Assembly: GCA_946183785.1 (NCBI GenBank) | Contig: CAMHCS010000008.1 | Coordinates: forward strand, 22,574-86,573 | Source: an uncultured Selenomonadales bacterium | Lineage (GTDB): Bacteria; Bacillota; Negativicutes; Selenomonadales; Selenomonadaceae | DNA: 64,000 nucleotides | Direction of reading: 5' to 3' | Part shown: in pieces, positions 25,278 through 34,969 of the stretch | Layout of the letters: each line of letters opens with the position of its first letter | Position numbering within the stretch: the stretch's first letter is position 1 | Position numbers and translations under genes: made by a program | Notes under the pieces: model-generated | What the model was told of the DNA's origin: nothing | Database searches by the model: none | What the model saw: only the letters and a program-made list of their open reading frames with translations

Positions 25278-27136
25278 GTCCTCGCCCCCCCGTCGATGAC
25301 GCGTACGCCCAGCGTCGGGCAAACGGCGCAGCCTGTGCATCGTCCTCTCCGGCAGTCCGGCGTCAGCTCGCCGCGAGCTGCACGCTCCCATTCCGAGCGC
25401 AGGAACGCGCGAGCCACACCCGGCGACGTGTGCTCCCACGGAAATTTCTCATCTCTCTCCCGTTCACGCTCGTTGTAATATTCCCGATGCACGCCCAGCG
25501 CGTCGAAAGCGTCCTGCCAATATTCCTCGTGAAATTGGTCGCTCCACCCGTCGAACCGCGCCCCGTTTTTCCATGCCGCAAAAATCACTTTGGCCAGACG
25601 ACGGTCGCCGCGCGCCAGTACACCTTCGAGACGGCTGACCCGCGCGTCATGATAATTGAACTGAATCGCGCGGTCGCGAATATTTTCCTTCAAAAGCCGC
25701 TGCTTGCGCTCAAACTCCACCAGCGAATCCTGCGCCGCCCATTGAAACGGCGTAAACGCTTTCGGCACGAAACAGGAAACGCTGATTGTGACCTTCGCGC
25801 CGCGTTTGCCTGTGATTTCCTGATAGCAATCCACAACTTTCTTTGCCAGCCGCGCGATGCCGACAATGTCCTCATCCGTTTCCGTCGGCAGCCCGAGCAT
25901 AAAATACAGCTTGACGGATTTCCATCCCTTTCGGAACGCCGCCGAGACCGCATCCAAAAGATTCTCCTCGGTGACGCCTTTATTGATGACGTCGCGCATT
26001 CTTTGCGTCCCCGCCTCCGGTGCGAAGGTCAGGCCGCTTTTCCGGATCTGCTGCATCCTGTCGGCAAGGCCGATGGAAAAACTGTCGATACGAAGCGACG
26101 GCAGCGAAAAACTGACCTTCTCTCCGTCAAAATCCGACATCAGATCGTCCACCAATCCGTCGAGGCAGGAATAATCGGCCGAACTCAAAGACGTCAGCGA
26201 CATCTCATCGTAACCGGTGGCGTCCACCATGTTTCGCGCCAGAGCGCGCAATCTGTCCACGCTTCGCTCCCGCACGGGCCGGTAAGCCATGCCCGCCTGA
26301 CAAAACCTGCATCCCCGGGAACATCCGCGAAACAGTTCCAGCATGACGCGATCGTGGACGATGTCGATATACGGCACCACGGGCTTTTCCATCGTCTGCG
26401 CTGCATCCATATCACGCACGACGCGCTTGTAGACCACCGCGGGCGCTGACTCATCCAGCCGCTCCGTGCCGCGAAAATCGCCATTCTCCTCGTAGCGCGG
26501 CGCATAAAGCGAAGGAACATAAACGCCAGCGATCCCCGACGCGCGACGCAAAAATTCTTTGCGCCCTCCCGGGCGTCCCTCGCCCTTCCACCCGACAAAG
26601 AGCGAAACGAGCTCGCCCAGGACCTCTTCTCCCTCTCCGATCACAAATAGGTCGAAAAAGTCGGCGACAGGCTCTACATTGTAAACGCAAGGCCCGCCGC
26701 CGACCACGAAGGGAACGTCCTCCCCGCGCTCAGCCGCCCAGACGGGAATCCCCGCAAGATCAAGCATATTGAGGACGTTCGTGTAAATCATTTCGTACTG
26801 CAACGAGAACCCGAGAAAATCAAATTCGCGGATCGGCGTCCGCGTCTCCAGCGAAAACAGCGGCAAGCCGCGTTTCCGCATCTCCGCCTCCATATCGACC
26901 CAAGGCGCGTAGACCCGCTCCGCCGCCGTGTCCTCCCTGCGGTTCAGGATTTCGTACAAAATCTTCAGCCCGAGATTCGACATGCCGACTTCATAGACGT
27001 CCGGCATCGACAGTACAAAGGTGCACAGCGCCTCATCGCGCTTTTTTTCGCTGCTGTTCCATTCATGCCCCGTATAGCGGGCGGGCTTCATCACCGCCTG
27101 CAAAAGCTCTGGGGTCAGTAATACCATATCGTTCAT
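25274..27136 (-). CDS. B12-binding-domain radical SAM protein (TIGR03960-like)
   Basis: 620 residues. The N-terminal part (about 40-180) has the Rossmann-like cobalamin-binding region of this class with GGGPCVYNVEPVADF and IGEGEE. The radical SAM motif is C272-x3-C276-x2-C279 in FRGCSRGCRFCQAG. The substrate is unknown; the position before rng and near ribosomal genes in many Firmicutes suggests an RNA or ribosome-linked modification, which is inference. Its stop overlaps the start of the DUF2344 gene, and rodA lies 10 bp upstream. Confidence 0.88.
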   Translation of the reverse strand: MNDMVLLTPELLQAVMKPARYTGHEWNSSEKKRDEALCTFVLSMPDVYEVGMSNLGLKILYEILNRREDTAAERVYAPWVDMEAEMRKRGLPLFSLETRTPIREFDFLGFSLQYEMIYTNVLNMLDLAGIPVWAAERGEDVPFVVGGGPCVYNVEPVADFFDLFVIGEGEEVLGELVSLFVGWKGEGRPGGRKEFLRRASGIAGVYVPSLYAPRYEENGDFRGTERLDESAPAVVYKRVVRDMDAAQTMEKPVVPYIDIVHDRVMLELFRGCSRGCRFCQAGMAYRPVRERSVDRLRALARNMVDATGYDEMSLTSLSSADYSCLDGLVDDLMSDFDGEKVSFSLPSLRIDSFSIGLADRMQQIRKSGLTFAPEAGTQRMRDVINKGVTEENLLDAVSAAFRKGWKSVKLYFMLGLPTETDEDIVGIARLAKKVVDCYQEITGKRGAKVTISVSCFVPKAFTPFQWAAQDSLVEFERKQRLLKENIRDRAIQFNYHDARVSRLEGVLARGDRRLAKVIFAAWKNGARFDGWSDQFHEEYWQDAFDALGVHREYYNERERERDEKFPWEHTSPGVARAFLRSEWERAARGELTPDCRRGRCTGCAVCPTLGVRVIDGGART

Positions 27137-27146
27137 CCTCTGAAAT

Positions 27147-28244
27147 TTAAAAAATAAGCCGCTGTTTTTTCATGTAAATATTCAAAAGCAAAGCAATTGC
27201 CATGATATTCGTCGTCAGGGAACTGACGCCGTAACTCATCAGCGGCAGCGGAATGCCTGTCACGGGCATGATCCCCATCGTCATTCCGATATTCACCAAC
27301 ACGTGGAACGCCAGCATCGACGTGATACCCACCGCCAAAAGCATGCCGAACGCATCGCTGGCCTCCTGCGCGATACGTATCCCCCGCCAGAGCAGGATCA
27401 AATATAAAAGCAGCAGGAACGCCGCGCCGATAAAGCCAAGTTCTTCACCCACTACGGCGAAAATGAAGTCTGTATGGTTTTCCGGCAAAAAGTCGAGCTG
27501 ACTCTGCGTTCCTTCAAAAAGCCCCTTGCCGAAGAGCTGGCCCGAGCCGATGGCGATTTCCGACTGGATAATATGATAACCGGAGCCGAGCGGATCGACA
27601 TTCGGATCGAGGAACACGAGAATCCGCATTTTCTGGTAATCCTTCAAAAAATGCCATAGTACGGGGCTCACCAAAATCCCGGCTCCGAACAGCATGCCCA
27701 AAAGCCTCAGATTGACCCCCGCCGCAAACACCATGCCGAGAAAAATCGCGACGAACACCAACGACGTGCCGAGATCCGGCTGTTTCAGAACAAGCAGGAA
27801 CGGCACGCCGATAAACGCGGCAATCGGCAAAAGATCCTGCAGGGTGTTTAGCTTTCCGATCTTGTCCTCCAAAAGCGCCGCCATCGAAATGATCATAATG
27901 ATCTTGGAAAACTCCGACGGCTGGAGCGTTATCGGCCCGATCTGGATCCAGCGCTGCGCGCCCAGCGCGCTGTGACCGAACAGCATGACCGCCAGGAGCA
28001 GCACAAGGTTGACGCCGTAAAGCTTCATACCGTACCGCTGCAGCATCTTGTAATCAAAATTCATCAAAAAAACGACCAGCGCGACATTCAGGATGGCAAA
28101 CACACCCTGCCGCTGCACAAAATTCCCACCCGCAGCCGTATTGATATGCGTCGCGCTGCCAATGATGACAAGGCTCATCAGGATAATCGCCGCCGCAGCA
28201 AAAATCAGCGTGAAATCCAAGCGCCGAAGCCATCGCTTGTTCAT
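27147..28244 (-). CDS. rodA: RodA peptidoglycan glycosyltransferase
   Basis: 365 residues, a SEDS-family polymerase with about ten transmembrane segments. It polymerises lipid II for side-wall growth with the PBP2 encoded nearby. PLPLMSYGVSSLTTNI near the C-terminus and the extracytoplasmic GLFEGTQSQLDFLPENHTDFIFAVVGEELG-type loop (about 230-260) are family hallmarks. It follows a terminator after minE, so it may have its own weak promoter or rely on read-through. Confidence 0.95.
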   Translation of the reverse strand: MNKRWLRRLDFTLIFAAAAIILMSLVIIGSATHINTAAGGNFVQRQGVFAILNVALVVFLMNFDYKMLQRYGMKLYGVNLVLLLAVMLFGHSALGAQRWIQIGPITLQPSEFSKIIMIISMAALLEDKIGKLNTLQDLLPIAAFIGVPFLLVLKQPDLGTSLVFVAIFLGMVFAAGVNLRLLGMLFGAGILVSPVLWHFLKDYQKMRILVFLDPNVDPLGSGYHIIQSEIAIGSGQLFGKGLFEGTQSQLDFLPENHTDFIFAVVGEELGFIGAAFLLLLYLILLWRGIRIAQEASDAFGMLLAVGITSMLAFHVLVNIGMTMGIMPVTGIPLPLMSYGVSSLTTNIMAIALLLNIYMKKQRLIF

Positions 28245-28282
28245 CTGACCCTTCCCCCAAAAACTTCAACCATGAAAACGCC

Positions 28283-28309
28283 AAAAACGCCGACGCAACC
28301 AGCGTCGGC
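28283..28309 (-). terminator. Terminator after minE
   Basis: Perfect 8-bp stem GCCGACGC with GCGTCGGC followed by GTTTTTG on the minus strand. It would end the mre-mrd-min transcript before rodA. Confidence 0.8.
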
Positions 28310-28322
28310 ATTTTCGTCCAGT

Positions 28323-28598
28323 TTACCGCCTGCGTCCCGCAACCGGCCGTACGCGGTTCACGGGAATATTGGCGACCAGCGCGACGGCGTCCTGATCGTT
28401 CTCCAGGGAAATTTCCATCGCCTTCTGATCGATCTCCATATAATTTGAAATTACCTTGATGATATCGTTCTTGATATGCTCCATGACTTCCGGGGAAACA
28501 TTCGCACGGTCGTGGATCAATACAAATTTCAGCCGCTTATGCGCCTGCTCGGAGGAGCTTTCGGACTTGCCGCCGAAAATCTTCAGAAAATCGAACAT
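28323..28598 (-). CDS. minE: MinE division-site topological factor
   Basis: 91 residues. MFDFLKIFGG is the membrane-targeting start, followed by the anti-MinCD helix region AHKRLKFVLIHDRANVSPE and a dimerisation domain. It drives MinCD oscillation so that FtsZ assembles at midcell. Presence of MinE rather than DivIVA as partner fits Negativicutes. ATG 28598 has GGAGG upstream. Confidence 0.95.
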   Translation of the reverse strand: MFDFLKIFGGKSESSSEQAHKRLKFVLIHDRANVSPEVMEHIKNDIIKVISNYMEIDQKAMEISLENDQDAVALVANIPVNRVRPVAGRRR

Positions 28599-28611
28599 GC
28601 TGCCTCCCTCC

Positions 28612-29397
28612 TTAATGCCCAAACACATGCTTCAGCCGCTGCCAGAAGGTTTCCGCCTCCAGCGGTTTGAACGGAATATCCTCCCCGCACACTCGCCCGA
28701 CGATATCGCGGTACGCGGCGCCCGCCGCAGAATCCTTCCACTCGACAACGGGGGTGCCTCGGTTCGCCGAGTCCACGACCTTGTCGTCGTCCGGCACCTG
28801 CCCGATGCACTCCAAAGAAAGGATATCGTCGATGGCGGTCATGTCCAGCATCGTTCCGTCCTTGACCATCTGCGGGCGAATGCGGTTCACCACCAGCTTG
28901 ATTTTCTTGTTCGCCGCCTGCAGCTTCCCGATAATCTTGTCCGCGTCGCGCACGGCGGAAATCTCCGGATTCGTGACCACGATGGCCCAGTCCGCACCGA
29001 TGACGGCGGTCTCATAGCCCTGCTCGATGCCCGCCGGGCAATCGATCAGGATATAGTCGAACTCGCTCTTCATCGCCTCGACAATCTCCAACATCTGTTC
29101 CGGCTCGATGGCCGTCTTGTCGGCGACCTGCGATGTGGGAAGCAGGAAAAGATTCGTATATTTCTTGTGACGCACCAGCGCCTGCCCATAATTGACGCGC
29201 TTCTGCGCCACGTCCACCAGCGTATAGACAATGCGGCGCTCCAGCCCCAGCAACAAATCGAGATTTCGAAGACCGGTATCCGTATCGATCAGGACGACCT
29301 TCTTTCCGCGAATCGCGAGCCCTACGCCCAGATTCGCCGTGGTCGTCGTCTTGCCGACGCCCCCTTTTCCCGAGGTGATAACAATAACTTCACTCAT
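28612..29397 (-). CDS. minD: MinD septum-site ATPase
   Basis: 261 residues. The deviant Walker A motif SGKGGVGKTTT (K11, K16) and the DTDTGLRNLD block define the ParA/MinD family. The C-terminal amphipathic helix (ETFWQRLKHVFGH) anchors it to the membrane in the ATP state. It recruits MinC. Its start overlaps the minC stop by four bases. Confidence 0.97.
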   Translation of the reverse strand: MSEVIVITSGKGGVGKTTTTANLGVGLAIRGKKVVLIDTDTGLRNLDLLLGLERRIVYTLVDVAQKRVNYGQALVRHKKYTNLFLLPTSQVADKTAIEPEQMLEIVEAMKSEFDYILIDCPAGIEQGYETAVIGADWAIVVTNPEISAVRDADKIIGKLQAANKKIKLVVNRIRPQMVKDGTMLDMTAIDDILSLECIGQVPDDDKVVDSANRGTPVVEWKDSAAGAAYRDIVGRVCGEDIPFKPLEAETFWQRLKHVFGH

Positions 29398-30086
29398 ACT
29401 TTGACTTCCTGCCTTTCTATCGGTTCAATCACGATTTTTCCGTCGACGATCGACGCGCGCTCGGCCACAGTCGGCGTTTCCATCTGCTCCGGCGGCTGCG
29501 CAATCCTGTCCGCAATTCGTATCTGCGTCGGCATCAGCCGATCCGCCACCACGAACGCCGTGGCGTCCCCATAGGCACCCGCGTGCACCATGCCCTTGCA
29601 TGTCCCTCGAATGTCGATACTGCCGCCCGCAATGATCTGGGCCCCGGGATTGACGTTGCCGCAAATCATCACCGAGCCCTGCGTCTGTATCTCCTGCCCG
29701 CCGCGCACTGTGCGGTTGATGACGAGCATTTTTTTCTCTTCTTCCACGGGAATCACATTAGGAACCGGCGCCGGCTCCGGCGGCCGCTCCTCCGGCTGCG
29801 GAGGCGGAGCTGCTTTCTTCGGCGCAGGTCTCGGCGGCTCCTCTGCCGGATCTTCCACGCGAAACAAAACGCCGTGCTGATGGAACAGCTTCCGCAGCAC
29901 GCCGGCGTTCGCCTCGGACAGCGCGCCTGGCGCAACCTGAATCACCGTTCCCCGACGGAAAAAGTTTGAGCCTTCCTCCAGCTTCCGCTGAATGTCCTCC
30001 CGAATCGATTCAAAATCAACATTCGGGGAGAAAATAAGCTGCAAGCCGTGTCGGCTTCCTTTTAATTTTACTATTTCCCCGCTCAT
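29394..30086 (-). CDS. minC: MinC septum-formation inhibitor
   Basis: 230 residues. The N-terminal FtsZ-inhibiting domain is joined by a Pro/Ala/Glu-rich linker (about 90-115) to the beta-helical MinD-binding domain with RTVRGGQEIQTQGSVMICGNVNPGAQI. An extended -10 box TGATATAAA lies at 30120 (minus strand) in the 83-bp gap after mrdA, so the min genes may also have their own weak promoter. Confidence 0.94.
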   Translation of the reverse strand: MSGEIVKLKGSRHGLQLIFSPNVDFESIREDIQRKLEEGSNFFRRGTVIQVAPGALSEANAGVLRKLFHQHGVLFRVEDPAEEPPRPAPKKAAPPPQPEERPPEPAPVPNVIPVEEEKKMLVINRTVRGGQEIQTQGSVMICGNVNPGAQIIAGGSIDIRGTCKGMVHAGAYGDATAFVVADRLMPTQIRIADRIAQPPEQMETPTVAERASIVDGKIVIEPIERQEVKV

Positions 30087-30169
30087 GGCTACCCCACTTC
30101 ACCCATAAACTGCAAAACATTTATATCAGTGTGTTATTCGACGTCCGTTTAAAAAATCCTGCCGAAAAT

Positions 30170-31969
30170 TTATGGACGAGGTTTCAGGTTCGCATTCACA
30201 ATCGGCGCCGATCCGTCCAGTCCGAAAGCAGCCTCCAGAATCCGCTTCCCGATCGGCACCGCCGACTGCGAACCAAAGCCGCCGTTCTCGACGATGACCG
30301 AAACGACGATGCTTGGGTCTGAAAACGGCCCATAGGCTACGAACCAACCGTGATCCGCGCCCTGCGTATTTTCCGCCGTGCCCGTCTTTCCGGCAATATC
30401 CACGGGAAAATACGCGCCGAACACGCCCGCCGCCGTACCTTCCTTCGTGACGTCGCGAAGTCCCTGCTGGACGAGCCGGATGACTTCGTCGGGAACGTCC
30501 AGCGTGGAGAGAAGTTTCGGCTTGTATTCCTTGATGATCTTGCCGTCGGCGTCAACAATCTTGCTCACCAGATAGGGCTGAAAGCGCTGGCCGTTTGCGG
30601 CAATCTCTCCCATGACCATCGCCGCCTGCAGCGGCGTCACAAGATTGAACCCCTGCCCGATGGCAGCGTCCAGCGTCTCGGAATCGTACCAGTCGTCGTC
30701 GAGATACTTCTCTTTGTACGCGCGGCTCGGCACAAGCCCTTCCGACTCATACGGAAGATTGATGCCCGTCTTTTCTCCGAGTCCGAACATGCGCGCATAT
30801 TTTTCGAGCCGGTCGACGCCGAGCCGATACCCCATTTCATAAAAATAATAATTGTCGGAGTGCGCGAGCGCGCTGGTGAAATCCAGCCAGCCGAGGACTT
30901 CGCCCCCCGCGTTTCCCTTTTCGCCAAGCCAGTAAACGCCCGTGTCGAGAATCTGCTCGGTGGGCGTCACGACCTCCTCCGACAGCGCCGCCGTGCCTGT
31001 GACAATCTTGAACGTCGAGCCGGGCGGATACTCGCCCGTGGTCGCCTTGTTGTCGAGGGGATCGTAAGGATTCTCGTTGATGGCCTGCCAATTCTTCTCG
31101 GAAATCCCGTGCACGAAAAGGTTTGGGTCAAACGCGGGCCTGCTGACAAGTGCCAGCACTTCGCCGGTCTGCGGGTTCATCACCACCGCCGCCGCCGCCT
31201 TCGCCCCAATCAGAGCGAGTTGATCGTCCACGGCCTTTTCCGTGGCTGCCTGCAGCCGCCAGTCAATCGTCAGATGAAGATCATGTCCGGAAATCGGTTC
31301 CTTTTGCCCCAAAATCTGCACAGGCTTGCCCGTGACGTCGACTTCCACCAGCTCGCCGCCGTTCGTACCGCGCAGTTCCTGGTCATAAATGCGTTCAAGA
31401 CCGAACTGTCCGATGATGTCGCCGGTTCTATAGCCTTCTTCCTTTCGCGCTTCCAGCTCCGCTTCGCTGATCTCGCTGACGTATCCGAGGATATGCGCGC
31501 CTTGCGCCTTGTACAGATAATCGCGAACCGCCTGCACCTCGATGATAACGCCTGGATAAAGCTCGCTCTGCTCCTCAATGACCGTCAACAGCTCCGGGCC
31601 GACGTCGTTCTTGACGCGGATCGGCTCATAGCCGGTATGCGCCGCAACCTTCGCCTCGATCTCCACCCTTGGCACGTTCAGAAGCTCTGCAAGCCTTGTT
31701 ATGACCTCCGGCTGGATCGGCGCGGTCAACGGAAGCAAGGAAACGGTGAAGCTCGGCCGATTCTCGACGATACTCTGCCCGTTTCGATCAAAAAAAGTCC
31801 CGCGTGAAGCCACTGTCGGAACGAGACGCGTCCGATTGCCGTCAGAGCGCCGGACATATTCATCGCCCCGATAGACCTGCAAATACCCGGCCCGGGCGAC
31901 CAGCAACATGACAATAAAGACAATCAGACCGCCCAGAACCTTCAATCGAGTTTCAAATTCATTCATCAT
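30170..31969 (-). CDS. mrdA: Penicillin-binding protein 2 (transpeptidase)
   Basis: 599 residues. It cross-links peptidoglycan during elongation with RodA. One N-terminal membrane helix (about 12-30), a pedestal/dimerisation region, then the transpeptidase with STFK (S318), SDN (371-373) and KTG (528-530). Two adjacent ATG codons are possible starts. It sits between mreD and minC as in other rod-shaped bacteria. Confidence 0.96.
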   Translation of the reverse strand: MMNEFETRLKVLGGLIVFIVMLLVARAGYLQVYRGDEYVRRSDGNRTRLVPTVASRGTFFDRNGQSIVENRPSFTVSLLPLTAPIQPEVITRLAELLNVPRVEIEAKVAAHTGYEPIRVKNDVGPELLTVIEEQSELYPGVIIEVQAVRDYLYKAQGAHILGYVSEISEAELEARKEEGYRTGDIIGQFGLERIYDQELRGTNGGELVEVDVTGKPVQILGQKEPISGHDLHLTIDWRLQAATEKAVDDQLALIGAKAAAAVVMNPQTGEVLALVSRPAFDPNLFVHGISEKNWQAINENPYDPLDNKATTGEYPPGSTFKIVTGTAALSEEVVTPTEQILDTGVYWLGEKGNAGGEVLGWLDFTSALAHSDNYYFYEMGYRLGVDRLEKYARMFGLGEKTGINLPYESEGLVPSRAYKEKYLDDDWYDSETLDAAIGQGFNLVTPLQAAMVMGEIAANGQRFQPYLVSKIVDADGKIIKEYKPKLLSTLDVPDEVIRLVQQGLRDVTKEGTAAGVFGAYFPVDIAGKTGTAENTQGADHGWFVAYGPFSDPSIVVSVIVENGGFGSQSAVPIGKRILEAAFGLDGSAPIVNANLKPRP

Positions 31970-31988
31970 AATAGATGCTTCTCATATA

Positions 31989-32483
31989 TCATTTTTTCGA
32001 GGCGAACCGCTCAGACAGCCTCCGCGTCCAATAATGGACGGGAAACGCGAAAATCGCGTTATAGGCAACCATCGGAATCAAAAGCCCTGAAAGCTGCTCC
32101 ATCCAATCGAAGCGATATCCCAACAAAATCATGAACATCAGGATAATGAAATAATTCGCCACGCTCGCCGCAATCACCGAAAAGACCGGCAGAAAGAACT
32201 GCTCCTTGATAAAATGGCGCGAAAACGCGCCGCAGCCGTAGCCGATGATCATCTTGGAAAAGACGTCCACGCCGAAAAAAGTCCCGGTGGCGAGATCCTG
32301 CAATAGTCCGGCGAAAAACCCGAACAATGCTCCCTCACGGCTGCCCAGTAAAAATGAAACGGACACCACGGCAACGAGCAGAAGATCCGCGCTGATCTCA
32401 TGCCACGCGATCAACGGAAGAATCGACGACTGCAACACATAAAGGGCAATCGTGAACAGCGCCCAGGCGCCAAACTTTTTCAT
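31989..32483 (-). CDS. mreD: MreD rod-shape membrane protein
   Basis: 164 residues, about five transmembrane helices. GALFGFFAGLLQDLATG is the recognisable family block. It belongs to the elongasome with MreB, MreC, RodA and PBP2. Its start overlaps the mreC stop by four bases. Confidence 0.93.
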   Translation of the reverse strand: MKKFGAWALFTIALYVLQSSILPLIAWHEISADLLLVAVVSVSFLLGSREGALFGFFAGLLQDLATGTFFGVDVFSKMIIGYGCGAFSRHFIKEQFFLPVFSVIAASVANYFIILMFMILLGYRFDWMEQLSGLLIPMVAYNAIFAFPVHYWTRRLSERFASKK

Positions 32484-33625
32484 CGTTTCGCACCCGGCGC
32501 CGCATTTGTAGGCGCCTGCTGCTGAGGCGGCTGCGGTTGTGGCTGAGCCTGTGCCGGAACCGGCGCCTGTGCCGGTTGCTGTTGATCCATTCCCGCCGCA
32601 GGAGGCGGCGTAGGCGCGGTCGTCGCCGGCGCAGCCTGATTTGCTGTCGTCGGAGCCGGCGCGGGAACCGTCGGCGCCGGCGGTTGAGCCGCCCGCCGGG
32701 CAGCTTCTTCCTGCGCCGCGAGCGCAGCCTTCGGATCGGTCTCCGTTCCCGGCGTCTGCATCGGAGGTTGCAAAGGCTCCGGCGGAGCCTCGCGAGAAGC
32801 CGTAATCACCGCCACATCCTCCAGCCGCTGGAAATCGGCCGCAGTCTCAATCACCGCATAATGAAGAAGCCCGCTGCTGTCATTCTTGACGGCGGACACC
32901 GTACCGATCATGATGCCTTTGGGATAAATGCCCCCGAAGCCGGAAGTGACGAGGATATCTCCCACCGCCATATCCTGATTCTTGGGCACGTTCATCATAC
33001 GCGGATGCATCGCGTCGTCGGGGGTTCCCTTGACGACGCCCGCCACGCGGGAACGCTGCACCAATGCGCCCGCAGCTGCTCTCGGATCGAGAATCAGCTG
33101 CACTTTCGAAGAAATCGGCCCCGCTTCTGTCACCACGCCGACAAGTCCCCGCGCCGTGACCACCGCCATATTCTTTTGAACGCCGTGCTGCGTGCCGCGA
33201 TCGATCACGACCATGCGCGTCCAGGTGGACGGTTCGCGGCCGATGACCCGCGCCATCACCAAATCGAATTGCGTCGCCGCTTGCGTGTAGCCTAAAAGCT
33301 CACGCAAACGGATATTTTCCGCAGCATATTCGTTCGCCTTGACGTTCTGCACACGAAGCTGCTCCACTTCGCTTCTGAGCATCTGGTTCTGCTGATGCAC
33401 AGTCAAGACGTCGGAAACATTCGCCATCAGGCCCTTGACCTGATCCCCCGCCCACGCCGCGGCGCGCTGAAACGGCGCCAACAACGTAATGACCGCGGGA
33501 CTCGAGAACGGCGTCGTGAACCGCCCGCGTGCCGCGAAAAAGACAATGCAGAAGACGCTGACCGTAATGAAGATCAGCAGCCACGCCGTGCGGCCTGATT
33601 CGCCTTCTCGCCTAACCCTGCTCAT
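32480..33625 (-). CDS. mreC: MreC rod-shape protein with long Pro/Gln/Ala-rich tail
   Basis: 381 residues. A membrane helix (about 13-32) is followed by a coiled coil and the two beta domains of MreC, with TRMVVIDRGTQHGVQKNMAVV and VTSGFGGIYPKG. It organises the elongation complex outside the membrane. The last 95 residues are a low-complexity tail of Pro, Gln, Ala and Thr, which most MreC proteins lack or have only in short form. The tail would lie in the periplasm. It follows mreB directly. Confidence 0.93.
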   Translation of the reverse strand: MSRVRREGESGRTAWLLIFITVSVFCIVFFAARGRFTTPFSSPAVITLLAPFQRAAAWAGDQVKGLMANVSDVLTVHQQNQMLRSEVEQLRVQNVKANEYAAENIRLRELLGYTQAATQFDLVMARVIGREPSTWTRMVVIDRGTQHGVQKNMAVVTARGLVGVVTEAGPISSKVQLILDPRAAAGALVQRSRVAGVVKGTPDDAMHPRMMNVPKNQDMAVGDILVTSGFGGIYPKGIMIGTVSAVKNDSSGLLHYAVIETAADFQRLEDVAVITASREAPPEPLQPPMQTPGTETDPKAALAAQEEAARRAAQPPAPTVPAPAPTTANQAAPATTAPTPPPAAGMDQQQPAQAPVPAQAQPQPQPPQQQAPTNAAPGAKR

Positions 33626-34663
33626 TTATTTCAGCTTCTTCGTCGTCATAACCACGCGCTTCAAAAGTTCGATATTCTCCAGCGACCGGCCCGTGCCCTC
33701 GCCAACGCAGGAAAGCGCATCCTCCGCCACCAGCACGGGCATGCCCGTCTCACGGGAAAGCAGCTTGTCGAGATTCGTCAGAAGCGCGCCTCCGCCCGTC
33801 ATCATAATGCCGTGATCCATCACGTCCGCCGCCAGTTCCGGGGGAGTCTTCTCCAACGTGCTCTTTACCGCGTCGATGATTTTGTAAATAGGCTCGTTCA
33901 GCGCATCGCGCACCTCGCTGGCCTTGATGTTCAGCGTCTTCGGCAGACCGCTGACAAGATCGCGGCCACGAATATCCATCGCTTTTTCTGTCGCGGGGTC
34001 CACGATGGCCGAACCGATTGCCATCTTGACCTCCTCCGCCGTGCGTTCGCCAATCATCAGATTATACATACGCTTGACGTACTGCACGATGGACGAATCC
34101 ATCTCGTCGCCGCCGATGCGGATCGAACGGCTCGTAACGATGCCGCCGAGGGAAATGACCGCGATCTCCGTCGTGCCGCCGCCGATATCGACGACCATGC
34201 TGCCCGTCGCTTCCTCCACCGGAAGTCCGGCGCCGATCGCCGCAGCCATCGGCTCCTCAATCAGATACGCTTCCCGGGCGCCAGCCTGCTGCGCCGCGTC
34301 AATGACCGCGCGCTTTTCGACCTCCGTCACGCCCGACGGTACGCCGACAACGACACGCGGACGGACGAAGGACTTCGTGTTCATCGCCTTGCGGATAAAA
34401 TACTTGAGCATCGCCTGCGTCACGTCGAAATCTGCGATCACACCGTCCTTCATTGGACGGATTGCCACAATGTTGCCGGGGGTGCGTCCAATCATGCGCT
34501 TCGCTTCCTCGCCGACCGCCAGCACCTCGCCGTTATCGCTCTTTATCGCCACTACGGACGGCTCGCGAAGGACGATGCCTCTGCCCTTCACATGCACCAG
34601 CGTGTTCGCCGTCCCAAGATCAATTCCCATATCGCGCGAAAACCCGCCAAATATGCTCCACAT
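33626..34663 (-). CDS. mreB: MreB actin-like cell-shape protein
   Basis: 345 residues. The ATP-binding motifs are clear: [25 protein letters not shown] and GGGALL. It forms filaments that guide side-wall synthesis. The frame extends to a TTG at 34696, but ATG 34663 ([11 protein letters not shown]) matches the family start, with AGGAAGGAG upstream. It heads the cell-shape operon. Confidence 0.96.
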   Translation of the reverse strand: MWSIFGGFSRDMGIDLGTANTLVHVKGRGIVLREPSVVAIKSDNGEVLAVGEEAKRMIGRTPGNIVAIRPMKDGVIADFDVTQAMLKYFIRKAMNTKSFVRPRVVVGVPSGVTEVEKRAVIDAAQQAGAREAYLIEEPMAAAIGAGLPVEEATGSMVVDIGGGTTEIAVISLGGIVTSRSIRIGGDEMDSSIVQYVKRMYNLMIGERTAEEVKMAIGSAIVDPATEKAMDIRGRDLVSGLPKTLNIKASEVRDALNEPIYKIIDAVKSTLEKTPPELAADVMDHGIMMTGGGALLTNLDKLLSRETGMPVLVAEDALSCVGEGTGRSLENIELLKRVVMTTKKLK

Positions 34664-34750
34664 GTCTTTGATAAGCTCCTTCCTCAGTTCCAACAAAATT
34701 CCGGGTTACAAAAAATCATTCTCATACCTTGCCATTTTCAAGCTATGCTA

Positions 34751-34756
34751 TTGTAC
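34751..34756 (-). promoter_or_regulatory. Possible extended -10 promoter of the mre operon
   Basis: Minus strand TGG followed by TACAAT, about 90 bp before mreB. No good -35 box is seen at 16-18 bp. Confidence 0.4.
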
Positions 34757-34909
34757 CACACCTTGCGCGCGAAGAAAACGCTTGAAGAAAATTTTTTACG
34801 CCCGTATAAAATCAAACCGATGTACCCAACATTTCCAACCTTATAATTTGTTCGCCGTCGCTTAACAGAAAGATATTGTCGGACAGTTTCTTATTTTCTT
34901 TCAATCTGA

Positions 34910-34915
34910 TATAAT
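34910..34915 (+). promoter_or_regulatory. Extended -10 promoter of the HerA-like gene
   Basis: TGA followed by TATAAT, about 55 bp before the start codon; the -35 region is only TTTCTT at about 17 bp. Confidence 0.5.
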
Positions 34916-34969
34916 ATTGTTGTTTGAATATAGACGCGCAAACCGCGCCATGAATTTAAGGAGGCTCTT

